A stretch of DNA of 64,000 bases from the NCBI GenBank assembly GCA_009667805.1, contig CM019069.1, positions 61,435,422-61,499,421 of the forward strand, given 5' to 3'. Positions 46,236 through 57,935 of the stretch are shown in pieces. The stretch comes from Leptobrachium leishanense (lineage: Eukaryota; Chordata; Amphibia; Anura; Megophryidae). Below the pieces are notes generated by a model. It was given only the letters and a program-made list of their open reading frames with translations, had not been told where the DNA came from and ran no database searches. The position numbers were made by a program, and so were the translations under genes. The first letter of the stretch is position 1; each line of letters opens with the position of its first letter.

Positions 46236-47395
46236 AGTGGCTGCATTCAAATTAAGTCATAAATTTAAGTTGATGACATTCCTTTTCTAACAGTTTCCCT
46301 TTGGTTCAGTGAAGATACTAAAGCCAACATTAATTCTACGCAACTTTATGTTTCATTTAAGATTCAAATTTTTTTATTTTAAGACCCCCAAACTGTTTTA
46401 ATACAGTAAGTGAACACAATTCAGGCATGGGGACCAGAGGTTTAAGAAAAAAACAAATAAGAGCAGAAAATAGAAGATCTGGAAAGACTAAAAAGGGGTT
46501 AACAGGGATGAAAACATTAGGTCAGAAGAAGGAAGAAAGAGGAAGATGGGGAAAGAGAGGTAAACAAATCAAGGCACAGTGGGAGAATAGTAAGGGGTAA
46601 TAAATTGAGTGTTGCGTGGAAAGTGAAACAGGCTAGCATGAGAACTTTGGTGAATCCAGGACCTATTGTTCTGCAAAGGGGCCTGAAATGTTAATAAATA
46701 AGGAGATATATTTTATATTTTAACATTCTAACATGACATAATCATACGGCACATCAGACTTCATAACAGTGTCATCATTGATGGCCAAACTTTACCGTCT
46801 TAAATTTGAAATCATTATAACTGTAACCCAATTTAATTCTCCAAATTTTTGAGTAACGTAAGTTTTAGGATTGAGGTTTATATGTCGCAATCACAAGGAT
46901 AAGTCCTGTATGTAACTAATCTTCTGCAAGCAATCCATATTTGTGCCTCTGAACAAATGATCCAGGCATCATTTTACAAACAACCATGACAACTTTGCCA
47001 TCAATGTGACCTAAACTCCTGTTTGTTCGTTAGTGTAGTCCCCAACACGAAAAAAACCCCAGCAAGAGCAGAAAACCTAACAGTGTGGGTTGTGGCTGGA
47101 CAAAGGAGCTAAAAAGGGGTAGAGAGACATAAGGGGAAGAACAAAAGGATAGATACAAGTCCTTTTAATGGCCAGGTTGGAATCTGGTCCAGTATTTTAG
47201 TGGAATGACGTGCAGCTGTATAGCTTTCACATTTCATGAAGTTGTAATGTGTCACATAAAATATAGTTGATAATATACTGTGATATTAATGCTATTTTTA
47301 AGGTGTGTATTTATACACTGATCCTTTATGTGTGAATATGTAGAGTGCCATGTCATGAGTACCAAGGAAATGCATGGGGGTTGTTTACGTGAGGA
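46236..47395. other. No feature recognised
   Basis: AT-rich, with purine-rich patches at 46440-46620. No gene. Confidence 0.4.
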
Positions 47396-47634
47396 GAGTT
47401 AACCCTTTCCTGCAAGGGGCTTGCTTACTCTGCCTATGTACCGCCTCTAATACGTGCGCTGAGCGCATCATTGGCTGCCTGAAATCAGGAGGCCCCGCAG
47501 CAGCCAATGACACGCTAGGACAGGATGTGGGAAGAAAGGGAGGCCTCAGAGCCTGTGGACAGGCTATGTCACCACGTGGCTTTGAGGACCACCTTGCTGC
47601 CGGAAGGTCCTCAGTGGCAAGGGGTTAAACGTCC
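47396..47634. repeat. GC-rich inverted-end repeat
   Basis: GTTAACCCTTTCCTGC at the left and GGCAAGGGGTTAAAC at the right are inverted. The interior is unusually GC-rich for the region, with GCGCTGAGCGC and GCAGCAGCCAATG. Possibly a short non-autonomous element. Confidence 0.4.
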
Positions 47635-47837
47635 TTTGCATAATAGAATCTTTATTACAATAGTGACATAAAAAATATCTCCCATGTGCTTTAGAAGTGG
47701 GATGCTCAGTTTGAAATTTGTGGCTTAAGAAATAATTTAATACAAATACAAATAATACACCGCAGGCATAAATAAAAATATAAATTAAAGATCTGATGAT
47801 GCAGAAAAGAGCTCTAGAGCTGTGTTTTTATCTCCAG

Positions 47838-48395
47838 TAGGGATGAGCTGTTCGGTTCGATCAGTTCGGAGTTCGACTCGAACATTGGCAGTTCGAAAGT
47901 TCGCGAACTTCGAACCTTTTGGCGCGTTCGGTTCGAGATCGATTTTTTTTTTAAAAAAAAAAAGTATAAAAAATCTAGAAATAAAGAGACTCTTTACTGC
48001 AGAATATTATCAGCAACGGTTTATTAGATATTGAATTAAAAAACTACCCAGGGCAAGATGGCACGCATGTGGGAGATGATTAGCAATGGACGGACTGTAC
48101 GTCGTCAAGAAGCGGTATGTATAATAGCATAAACATGTTACATACACATAACACACATTACATACATCTACCAACATATGTCAACACAAGCTGCAGTGTA
48201 ATGTATTATCTGTTTGTCAGACAAATGTGACTGTCATAAAACTATTCTGGCTTTATTTAAAATATTTGCACACGTGTACATTTTTCTGAAACTTTCACAC
48301 CTCAAAATTACATGCGCTTAGAGTGCATAGGATTTTTTGCGCCGCCTGTGTGTTTCATCTTTAAAATGCTGCAATGGTTGATGTGGATTTTCTAG
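47838..48395. mobile_element. hAT 5' end, left part of an outer element
   Basis: TAGGGATGAGCTGTTCGGTT matches the terminus of the 7.7 kb hAT, followed by inverted TTCGAA/TTCGGTTCGA words and then unrelated AT-rich sequence. The best partner is the 3' end at 56335-56698. If so, this is a non-autonomous relative of about 1.9 kb into which the endogenous retrovirus inserted. Confidence 0.5.
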
Positions 48396-49337
48396 TGTAG
48401 CGCTCACTCCCGGAGGAGCCGTTGAATTAACCTCGGGTTAGTCTCACCGCACTAGGGAATAAATATACACCAGCACTGTTTTGGATTTTATAGATTATAT
48501 ACTTTACTGATCCCAATAAAGCGGCATATATAATGTAAACACGGTATATGAACGACAGGACTTCGTAATACGGGAAAAACACGCGGCGGCAAAAGGAAAG
48601 TTTAACCCCTTCAATTCTGTAGTGTAAGTCCCGTGAAAGTAATGTCTCAAAAAGGTGTGTGTGTATGATCTCAGGTACCCGGGTACTGTATTCAACTGGC
48701 CAGTGAATGGAATGAGCAAATCTTCGACTAGTCAAGTTGGGGCCCTGTAGAATTAGACAATAATGCAGCGTGCTTTGTTATACTTGGAACTGTGGCCTGG
48801 AAGGCCTCTCACCCATCCGTTAGACAATCTGTTCCGCTGCCTGATCAAGGATGTCTCTCCGCTTTTGCACTGGGACTCTGTGCCACCGGATCCGCTTCCC
48901 TTGCTTGTCCGATCTCCGCAATGAGAAACTACGGCCTACCGCCTGCACTCCCAATGGATCATCACAGTCTCCTTACTCGGGGTCCAACCGGAACTTTATG
49001 CCTGTGCAAAATCTCTCAGCGGTGCGTAGGTAGGTCTCTGGCAAGTCACTGTCCCGATCCCCAGCACCCGCGAGGCAGCACCTGCTCTCCGGCCTGGTCA
49101 CAATCTCTGGCAGTCTCACGTGCGTCTTTCACCTTCCGCCGCTCGGCTCACTCTGCCTCTCCTCTGCACGCGGCTGCTGATCTCCTTCCTCTTCCTCCCA
49201 CCCACTTCCTGTACTCCCACAAAGCATGATGGAAATCGTAGTTCAGAGTCTGTCCAGCAAGTCCATATGTCTCTATCTCCCTCTGGTGGTCATAATAATT
49301 AAATGCAGCAAAACACAGTCTTTAAACCAGCGCTACA
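48396..49337 (-). repeat. 3' LTR of the endogenous retrovirus-like element
   Basis: Left on the map, 3' by element orientation. It aligns over its full length with 54388-55325, with scattered substitutions and a few short indels. The flank to its left continues in the sequence to the right of the other LTR, as expected of one insertion. Confidence 0.88.
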
Positions 49338-49354
49338 CTCTCCCCTCCCTTGAA
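49338..49354 (-). promoter_or_regulatory. Polypurine tract
   Basis: The minus strand reads TTCAAGGGAGGGGAGAG immediately before the 3' LTR. Confidence 0.8.
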
Positions 49355-49749
49355 CTCTTAGGTCTCTCCAAGGGAGTGTGACAGATACATGACATTTCAG
49401 CATTTACATTAAGCAATATATTCAGGCTCAGTAGCAAACATATAATGGGTCAGGGAAAAAAGGTGTCATCTGCGCTCGTTTCTATGTGTTCCATGTACAA
49501 CAAAACTGAGGTTTTTGTTTGTTTCAATGGCCATTGCAACGTAAGCTCACTCGCCACTTCACGGCACCTCTTTACAGAGTGAGTACCTAACATGTACCAA
49601 AAGGCCGCTCTACTGAGCAGCTCCAAGCCCCTCCTGCTGCTTTTCAGCCAAGGAGAGGCAAAGATATGGTGGGTTTTATTTATACACGCACCAAACACTT
49701 CCCATTTGGGATTAAAAATATATTTATGTATATCATGCTTGTAACACCA
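49355..49749 (-). other. Residual 3' internal sequence of the retrovirus-like element
   Basis: About 400 bp between the purine tract and the hAT junction. A minus frame at 49450-49791 crosses the junction into hAT sequence, so it is not a viral gene. No envelope motif is recognised. Confidence 0.5.
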
Positions 49750-49769
49750 GGAATTAAGTGAGGAGGAGG

Positions 49770-52324
49770 GGGAGGAGGAGGGGCACAGCAAACACGAGGC
49801 AAAAAATCCTCTGTGACCAACCGTAGCACTAGCCAGTCCAAGGCATCACATGTCAGAGCTGCTCCGGTGCAGAGCGCTGTTGTCTCAATGCAGGAACATG
49901 CAGGAACTCTGTTGCCTGGGAGTTCTTTAAGAAATGTGCAGTAGAGCACAGCGTTGCTATTTGTAATCTATGTCAGATGAGGCTTAAGCGTGGGAAAGAT
50001 ACCGGACACTTGGGTACCACATGCTTGAGGCGACATATGAACAACTGCCACACATCCCGTTGGTGCAAAACTTTGCGTAGGTCCTCCTCCTCCTCATCTG
50101 TCTCTACCCCCACTGTATGACCTGCCATGTCATTGCCTACAACCTCCACCGACAGGGATGATGCTACAGTAATGGATGTACCAGGTCTTTCCTCACAATG
50201 TGACATCATCCCAGCAGCTGAAGATTTACGCAGTCAGATTACGTTGCCGCAGCTGCTGCAGCGAAAGAAAAAATATAGTCCCAACCATCCCCAAGCACAG
50301 CGTCTAAATGCCAGCTTAGCAAAATTACTCGCATTGCAGCTGCTGCCTTTCCAGCTGGTGGACTCTGCTCCCTTCCGTGAATTTGCTGAATGTGCTGTAC
50401 CACAGTGGCAGGTTCCAAAAAACGCCATTACTTTTTACGCAAGGCCATTCGACCAGCACTATACCAGCACGTGGAAGACAATGTTATCGAGTCATTGGCA
50501 AAGGCAGTCAGCAGCAAGGTGCATGTGACTTTAGACACGTGGTCCAGCAAGCATGGACAGGGTCGTTACATTTCCTTCACGGCACACTGGGTAACTCTGA
50601 TTGCAGCTGGGAGGGATCCAAGACGGGGCTCTGTGCTGGAGCTTCTTCATCCACCACGCCTCCAGAAAGCTGCTTGTATGAGGTCTGTCTGCTCCACCAC
50701 CACCACCTCTTCCTCCTCCTCCTCCTCCTTCTCTGTCTCTGGCGAAGTGGCAGTTAAACCCACGTCTGACACCGGGTCAGAAATTTTTTCAGAAATTTTG
50801 TCAGATGGTTAACACCACGCCAGCTTGAGCTGGGAATGATCGTCTGCGATAATGGCAGCAACGTTCTCTCCGCCCTACGCAAAGGGTAAATTGACGCATG
50901 TACCATGCCTAGCACATGTCCTAAATCTGGTGGTACAGTGTTTCCTAACCAAGTACCCAGGGCTGCCAGAGCTTCTCATCCAGGCCAGAAAAGTCTGCAG
51001 CCACTTCAGACGGTCATTCCCAGCAAGCGTTCGCCTGGCAGAAATTCAAAGAGAGTTCCACCTTCCCACAAACCGTCTGATCTGTGACATGCCCACCAGG
51101 TGGAATTCGACATTAGCAATGTTGCAGCGTCTGCACAAGCAGCAGAGGGCCATCAACGAGTACCTGTGTCAGTATAGCACAAGGACAGGTTCAGGTCAAC
51201 TTGTTTTTTTTCCCCCCCGCAGTGGCTGATGATCAAGGATGCATGCACTGTACTGTCACCATTTGAGGAGGCAACGAGGATGGTGAGCAGGGACAATGCA
51301 TGCATCAGTGACACAATTCCTTTAGTGTTCCTGCTGGAGCACACTCTGCGGGGGAATTATAGATGTGACTCTAGAGGCAGAGCAGCGGGAGGAAGAGGAG
51401 GCCTTCCCTAGCTCTCAAGGCCCCAGTCTTTCCGCAGACAGCATTCCAGCGGGTCCTACTCAGATCAGACAGGAGGAGGATGAGGAGGAATATTTAAGTA
51501 GTGGGGGCATTGAAGGTGGGGATTCCTCAAGGGAGGGTTTTGTGTGCCCAAAAACAGAAGGGCTAGTGCGTGGCTGGGAGGAGGAAGTGCACGATACGGT
51601 CATCCTCATTGACCAGGAAGACTCGGCAGCTAATGCCACCTCCAACCTACGCTGCATGGGCTCCCTAATGATGCAAAGTCTGCTAAAGGACCCCAGGATT
51701 CGTGCTATCAAGGAGAGGGATCATTACTGGTTGGCAACCCTTCTTGATCCACGATACATGGGGAAAGTTTCAGAGCTCATCCTGCCCGCACAGAGGGAGC
51801 ACAGGATGAAAAAACTTGAGGACGCTCTAAAGCGACACTTGTGTAACACCTTTCCAGGCACTGGTAGATTACCAAGTGCTGACTCACATGCTTCTGAGGC
51901 TGCGAGTGATCAGAGGAATAGTGGTGAAGGCCAGGGTCGCTTGACTGATGCTTTTTTAAATTTTTTTAGTCCTCGACGCCCAGTGACGTCAAATGTAGGC
52001 ACCCATTGCCAGCGTCTTCACCATATGGTGCAGGACTACCTAGGGGCAAGGGCAGACCTGGATACCTTTCCAGCAGATGATCCACTGGCTTACTGGGTGT
52101 TGAGATTGGATCACTGGCCAGAATTTAGCCAATGTGCTATGCAGCTACTAGGTTGCCCTTCATCTAGCGTACTTTTCGAAAGGACGTTCAGTGCCGCTGG
52201 AGGTTTTGTCACAAACAAAAGAGTGCGTCTGTCCACCGACTCTGTAGACCGGCTGAGATTTATAAAAATGAATCAGTCCTGGATCAGCAGCTATCAATCC
52301 CCTGATGCCGAAGTAACGGAATAG
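49770..52324 (+). pseudogene. hAT transposase relic, second copy
   Basis: It begins in the acidic region before the BED finger. The finger region (CNLCQ at about 49960) has a premature break (CAGATGAGG in place of CAGAGGAGG gives a stop). About 100 bp found in the first copy (9000-9105) is deleted near 50780. The last frame, 51365-52324, is intact for 319 codons and ends with the C-terminal dimerisation domain: PADDPLAYWVLRLDHWPE, LGCPSSSVLFERTFSAAGGF, then RVRLSTDSVDRLRFIKMN. The same motif in copy 1 is frameshifted, so this copy preserves the C-terminus better. Confidence 0.85.
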
Positions 52325-52366
52325 ATCGGGTATGTCTTCTGCATGCACAAAACCTCCAGCACTGAA

Positions 52367-53600
52367 CTCTTCCACAATACCACAAAAGGGTTACGGTGTG
52401 AATGCACTTGCTGCCATGAAAGGCACAATATTTGGCTGCACTGACGCCTGTGCCAGATTTATATCATTTTAATTTTTTGAACAGCAGGGTCCAACCCTGC
52501 ACTCTTCCACAATACCACAGAGGGGTTACTGTATGATGATACTTGCTCGCCTGGCACCAAAGGCACAATATCTGGGTGCACTGACGCCCATTACCAGATC
52601 AAAAACTTTTCAATATAGGACCGCAAGGTCCACCCCTGCATTCTTCCACAATACCACAGAGGGGTTACTGTATGATGATACTTGCTGGCCTGGCATTAAA
52701 GGCACAATATCTGGGTGCACTGACGCCCATTACCAGATCAAAAACTTTTCAATATAGGACCGCAAGGTCCACCCCTGCATTCTTCCACAATACCACAGAG
52801 GGGTTACTGTATGATGATACTTGCTGGCCTGGCATTAAAGGCACAATATCTGGGTGCACTGACGCCCATTACCAGATCAAAAACTTTTTACTATAGGACC
52901 GCAAGGTCCACCCCTGCATTCTTGCACAATACCACAGAGGGATTACTGTATGATGATACTTGCTGGCCTCCCAGTCTTGCACCAAAGGCAGAATATCTGG
53001 GTGCACTGACACCTTGAACAGAATCATATCTTTTCAATATAGGACCACATGGTCCACCCCTGCATTCTTCCACAATACCACAGAGGGGTTACTGTATGAT
53101 GATACTTGCTGGCCTGGCATTAAAGGCACAATATCTAGGTGCACTGACGCCCATTAACAGATAAACAACTTTTCAATACAGGACCACATAGTCCACCCCT
53201 GCACTCTTCCACAATACCACAGAGGGGTTACTGTATGATGATACTTGCTGGCCTGGCATTAAAGGCACAATATCTGGGTGCACTGATGCCTTGACCAGAA
53301 TCATATCTTTTTAATATAGGACCACATGGTCCACCCCTGCATTCTTCCACAATACCACAGAGGGGTTACTGTATGATGATACTTACTGGCCTGGCATTAA
53401 AGGCACAATATCTGGGTGCACTGACGCCCATTAACAGATAAAAAACTTTTCAATATAGGACCACATATAGTCCACCCCTGCACTCTTCCACAATACCACA
53501 GAGGGGTTACTGTATGATAGTACTTGCAGGCCTGGCACCAAAAGCACAATATTTGGGTGCACTGCCACTGACGCCTGTATCAGATTCATATCCTCAGAGG
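52367..53600. repeat. 139-bp tandem repeats in the hAT 3' region
   Basis: Homologous to 10675-11800, but the expanded unit here is a 139-bp type with GACGCCCATTACCAGATCAA and GGACCGCAAGGTCCACCCCT. Units start at 52533, 52672 and 52811 in register. Different units have expanded in the two copies. Confidence 0.9.
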
Positions 53601-54209
53601 GGTTACGGTGTGACGGCACTGTTGGGGATACTAAAGGACCAATTTTAAAGCACCTATTGTTACTTTCATCCAAAGCCTGCATATATTTCACAATAATTTA
53701 GCCAAAAAAATCATTAAGCTTTTTCTGCGTGTACGAAAATGTCTCCTCTTTTCATACAGACTGCCGCCCCAAGCAGTTGTTTATGGATAGATTAAAGGAA
53801 AAGCATTTACCGTCATATGAAACGTCATTTTTTTGTTTTTAAGTGTTTCTATACATCCTAGAAATCCGCCACTTCACGGGCAGGTTATGGGGACCTCCTA
53901 GGCACGATATTTGAAGGAATTTTTTGTTTTTATTTTTAACCCTTATTTCATGGAAAACTCACTGTCCCCTTAAAAACTTTTTTTTTTTACTTTTTGTCCT
54001 TGTTTCCTGTCCCCCAGGGCACTACCCGGACCCCCATACATTTTTTATGGCAAATATGTAGCATATATGCCCTCTTGGAGAGCACTCTAATAACCGAATT
54101 TTCAGCCCCATTGACTTGCATTGGGTTCGAGTTTGGGTTCGGACCCGAACAAATGGGAAGTTCGGGTTCGGGCTCGAACCGAACTCGGGGAGTGTTCGGC
54201 TCATCCCTA

Positions 54210-54367
54210 GTCAGCGCTGCCACGGCCCGGCGGATTTTGTCTTCGGCCCAAGTGTCTGCGGGAATGTCCATAACTGCACTTAACCCTATTTTGCTCCTCA
54301 CACAATTTGGCAGCAGTGTCTGGATCCATAATTAACCCTTTAATTGCAGTTTTTTACAGAGAATGGA
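54210..54367 (-). other. Residual leader of the retrovirus-like element
   Basis: Sequence between the hAT 3' end and the primer site, belonging to the 5' untranslated leader on the minus strand. No coding. Confidence 0.6.
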
Positions 54368-54385
54368 ATCCCGGACGAGCCCCCA
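54368..54385 (-). promoter_or_regulatory. tRNA-Pro type primer binding site
   Basis: The minus strand reads TGGGGGCTCGTCCGGGAT, the 18-nt proline primer site known from murine leukaemia virus-like retroviruses. Confidence 0.9.
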
Positions 54386-54387
54386 CG

Positions 54388-55325
54388 TGTAGCGCTCACT
54401 CCCGGGGGAGCCGCTGAATTAACCTCGGGTTAGTCTCACTGCTCTAGGGAATAAATATACACCAGCACTGTTGTGGATTTTATAGATTATATACTTTACT
54501 GATCCCAATAAAGCGGCATATATAATGTAAACACGGTATATGAACGACAGGACTTCGTAATGCGGGAAAAACACGCGGCGGCAAAAGGAAAGTTTAACCC
54601 CTTAAATTCTGGAGTGTAAGTCCCGTGAAAGTAATGTCTCAAAAAGGTGTGTGTGTGTATGATCTCAGGTACCCGGGTACTGTATTCAACTGGCCAGTGA
54701 ATGGAATGAGCAAATCTTCGACTAGTCAAGTAGGGGCCCTGTAGATTTAGACAATAATGCAGTGTGCTTTGTTATACTTGGAACTGTGGCCTGGAAGGCC
54801 TCTCACACATCCGTTAGACAATCTGTTCCGCTGCCCGATCAAGGATGTCTCTCCGCTTTTGCACTGGGACTCTGTGCCACCGGATCCGCTTCCCTTGCTT
54901 GTCCGATCTCCGCAATGAGAAACTACGGCCTACCGCCTGCACTCCCAATGGATCATCGCAGTCTCCTTACTCGGGGTCCAACCGGAACTTTATGCCTGTG
55001 CAAAACCTCTCAGCGGTGCGTAGGTAGGTCTCTGGCAAGTCACTGTCCCGATCCCCAGCACCCGCAAGGCAGCACCTGCTCTCCGGCCTGGTCACAATCT
55101 CTGGCAGTCTCACGTGCGTCTTCCACCTTCCACCGCTCGGCTCACTCTGCCTCTCCTCTGCACGAGGCTGCTGATCTCCTTCCTCCCACCCGCTTCCTGT
55201 ACTCCCACAAAGCATGATGGAAATCGTAGTTCAGAGTCTGTCCAGCAAGTCCATATGTCTCTATCTCCCTCTGATGGTCATAATAATTAAATGCAGCAAA
55301 ACACAGTCTTTAAAGCAGCGTTACA
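54388..55325 (-). repeat. 5' LTR of the endogenous retrovirus-like element
   Basis: Partner of 48396-49337. It directly abuts the primer site at 54368-54385 with 2 nt between. Confidence 0.88.
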
Positions 55326-55900
55326 CTAGCTTACAAGGAAAGCATGCTTTACAGTCTGCCTAAAGTCTAGGTGCAAAGATTCTCACCCCTAAATGACATG
55401 TGCTCGCAGCAGGGCTCTTAAACTCTGGTGCCCCTGATGTTTTTGAACTACAACTCCCAGGATTCCCTCGCCATGTATTGCATTGAAATCATCCTGGGAC
55501 TTGTAGTCCAAATCATGTTGGGGGGCCGTGAGTTTGAGACCCATGGCATACTGTGCATGAGGCTTGCTTAGGATTTTTTGCACTGCCTGTGTGTTTCATC
55601 TTTAAAATGTGGCAATGGGTGATGTGGATTATCTAGCTTTCAAGGAAAGCATGCTTTACAGTCTGCCTAATGTCTAGGTGCAAAGATTCTCACCTCTAAA
55701 TAACATGTGCTTACAGCAGGGCTCTCAAACGGCGTAAACAACAGGTGTTAATTAGTGTTTGGAAATAACATGTGCTTCTAATTAGTCTGGTCTCATGAAT
55801 TTGATACATTGCCTGCAGACTGGGTGGCTCCTGCAAATGTATGAACACTGTGCTTCTGAATTCTAAGAAGTGTTCATTTCTACTACATTTCCTCTGATAT
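55326..55900. repeat. ~308-bp tandem duplication at the viral target site
   Basis: CTAGCTTACAAGGAAAGCAT at 55326 recurs as CTAGCTTTCAAGGAAAGCAT at 55634. The sequence left of the viral insertion (TGTGTGTTTCATCTTTAAAA before 48392) recurs at 55588. The virus therefore entered one unit of this duplication at its CTAG. Confidence 0.75.
55443..55510. repeat. Hairpin (ACTACAACTCCC type)
   Basis: GAACTACAACTCCCAGGAT and ATCCTGGGACTTGTAGTCC pair over a short loop. Related to 31451-31530. Confidence 0.6.
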
Positions 55901-56334
55901 GCTGTTTAACCCCTTAAGGACCAGGGCTCTGTAAAGCCAATCATTAATGATGTAGATGTTACGTCATTTGTCATCAAGGGCTTAATAAAATCTTTATCAC
56001 ACTCCGTAGATTTAAATGTAATATTCCAGTATTTGTATGTCATGTACCTCTCCCGAAGGGCCTATGTGAGCATACAATTATTATTGTGTTAGATCTATAG
56101 TTGTGGTGCAAGCGTGGTGGAAGGGCTTGCTGCTTCTGCATTAGTAACACAACACAACGTGAAAATGTCTATCATAAAGCGTACAAGCTGAGTCCCTAGA
56201 GTCTCTGACTATCCATTGTCATATATACCTTGCTTTATACATAAAATACATTCCCTCATCTAACAGGATAGTAGCCAGTCCCTGTGCATTTTAACCCCTT
56301 AAGGGTGGCTAGGTGTCGTGTGTGGGTCTCTGAT

Positions 56335-56698
56335 GGCGATATTTCTATACATCCTACAAATCCGCCACTTCACGGGCAGGTTATGGGTACCTCCTAGGCA
56401 CGATATTTGAAGGAATTTCTCGTTTTTATTTTTAACCCTTATTTTATGGAAAACCTTAAAAAACGTATTTTTTTAAACTTTTTGTCCTTGTTTCCTGTCC
56501 CCCAGGGCACTACCCGGACCCCCATACACCTTTTATGGCAAATATCTTGCATATATGCCCTCTTGGTGGGCACTGTAAAAATCTAACTTTTGAGTCCCAT
56601 TGACTTGCATTGAGTTTGGTTTGTGTTCGAACTCGAAGTTTTGAAATTGTTCGAGTTCGAATGTGAACCGAACACGGGGGTGTTTCGGCTCATCCCTA
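56335..56698 (+). mobile_element. hAT 3' end, right part of an outer element
   Basis: Aligns with the last 360 bp of the large hAT (for example CCTAGGCACGATATTTGAAG, CAGGGCACTACCCGGACCCC) and ends GGCTCATCCCTA. Probable partner of 47838-48395. Flanks share TCTCCAG but with 4 extra bases at the right, so the target duplication is imperfect. Confidence 0.65.
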
Positions 56699-56711
56699 AA
56701 ATTCTCCAGTC

Positions 56712-56872
56712 TTCAAGATCTTCTAGCAGGGCAGATTTTAAGGATCACCATGAGGAAATGCAGACTTAATCCTGTAATCACTGAGCAGCAAATGATATCA
56801 CCTGTGCTTCACATATTTGGCAAACCTGACCTGTTAGGGGTACTTGGGGACCAGGGTTGAGGAACACTGCTT
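56712..56872. mobile_element. hAT-type MITE, diverged
   Basis: Relative of 41839-42011: AATCCTGTAATCACTGAGCA, GATATCACCTGTGCTTC and GGGTTGAGGAACACTG followed by CTTTAGAG. The left end is lost. Confidence 0.55.
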
Positions 56873-57167
56873 TAGAGGTTCCTTCCAATAGAGTGACATT
56901 GGGACTCTGTCTTATGTCTAAATTTTGTGTATTCTATATATTCAGAGTTTGTGCAAGATACTTAAAGAAGAAGGATGATAAAAGGCACATAGTAAGTTTT
57001 AATGCACCCTATATGAAATAAATTGGGTTGTGCAGATATGTACCTAGCACTAAAATTCCTCGTGCAGAAAAGAAAATTTGAAAATGGCTATTTTCTCTTG
57101 GTAACACCTCAATGTATACAGTGGTCATGGCTGGAATGCATGAAAATGAAAAACACTGGGATATACA

Positions 57168-57935
57168 GGATTATTTAGAGAAATCCGAACTGGCCCCAAA
57201 ATTGCACCGAACATTGAATTTCCCCTTACGATGTAATTTCGTGGCCATTTGACTATTCAAAAAGCAGGCAATTCACCAAATTTTGGCGAACTGACAGCGA
57301 AATACAATGCTGGTCGGCGGCAGTGAAATCCCCATAATGGTTAATCTATTCAGAGAACACTGAACAGCAGTGAAATGTCAGTGAACTGCCCTGGTGTTCG
57401 GTGCTTTCATTCGGCAGGTTTACTCAATATTAAAAATATTCCCGTTTTTATTTAATATCTATTAAACATATCCTTTATTTTTTTAATTTGCAACAAAAAA
57501 TTTCTTATGATTTTTTTAGTCAAAAATTAGTTTCCCGATTTTTTTGGGGTTTTTCAAATAGCAGACCTTTTTATTATTATTCATAGGACCTTATATTTTA
57601 ATTCCAGACATTTTCGTTCAGTAGTTTTTTTGCAAAGAGTTTCAAATTTTTAAAGTTTCAATCATTTTTTTTACGCTATCCGTTGGCATGATGGCTTTCT
57701 CTGTCGGCTGGTCGACGCTGTGTTCGGCGGATCATCGGCTTTTTTCAAATGTGTTTGACGGGTTTGTGTCGGATCGTTGGGTGTGTTCGACATTTCTCTG
57801 AGGTTTTTCAGGTCCATTTCTCTGAGGTTTTTCAGGTCATCAAAATATTTTCCGGCGGTTTTTCCGATCGATACGATGGCTTTGTGGCAGCTTTTCCCTG
57901 CACTACGGGGACCCTGCGGTGAATGCTGAATTCAC
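57168..57935. repeat. Dispersed repeat, reverse copy
   Basis: This is the reverse-orientation relative of 18748-19438. It starts GGATTATTTAGAGAAATCCG and ends CGGGGACCCTGCGGTGAAT. The interior has been altered in both copies. Confidence 0.5.

Larger units (their letters stand above)
49750..54209 (+). mobile_element. 5'-truncated copy of the large hAT transposon
   Basis: This is homologous to 7200-12374 of the other copy, but lacks the solo LTR and the 5' portion. It ends GTTCGGCTCATCCCTA at 54209, then 54210-54367 is retroviral leader. The left junction falls inside the transposase N-terminal coding (GGAATTAAGTGAGGAGGAGG). The simplest history is hAT insertion in the retroviral leader or gag region, then a deletion that removed the hAT 5' half together with the viral genes. 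Confidence 0.85.
48396..55325 (-). mobile_element. Endogenous retrovirus-like LTR element, interior replaced
   Basis: Two LTRs of 942 and 938 bp share TGTAGCGCTCACTCCC and AGCG(C/T)TACA ends and are flanked by the 4-bp duplication CTAG (48392-48395, 55326-55329). On the minus strand the order is 5' LTR (right), primer site matching tRNA-Pro, a ~160-bp leader, a foreign hAT segment, ~410 bp of residual 3' sequence, a purine tract, and 3' LTR (left). Gag, polymerase and envelope genes are absent. A 4-bp duplication and a proline primer are typical of gamma/epsilon-like retroviruses; the class is inferred. It is defective. Confidence 0.82.

Noticed and set aside
48484..48500. TATAAAA on the minus strand as the retroviral LTR promoter
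   Set aside because: It lies only about 90 bp from the 3' edge of the LTR, and no matching polyadenylation signal was found, so the U3/R boundary cannot be set.
49450..49791. 113-codon minus frame as a possible viral envelope remnant
   Set aside because: Its beginning lies in hAT sequence and no transmembrane or envelope motif is visible.
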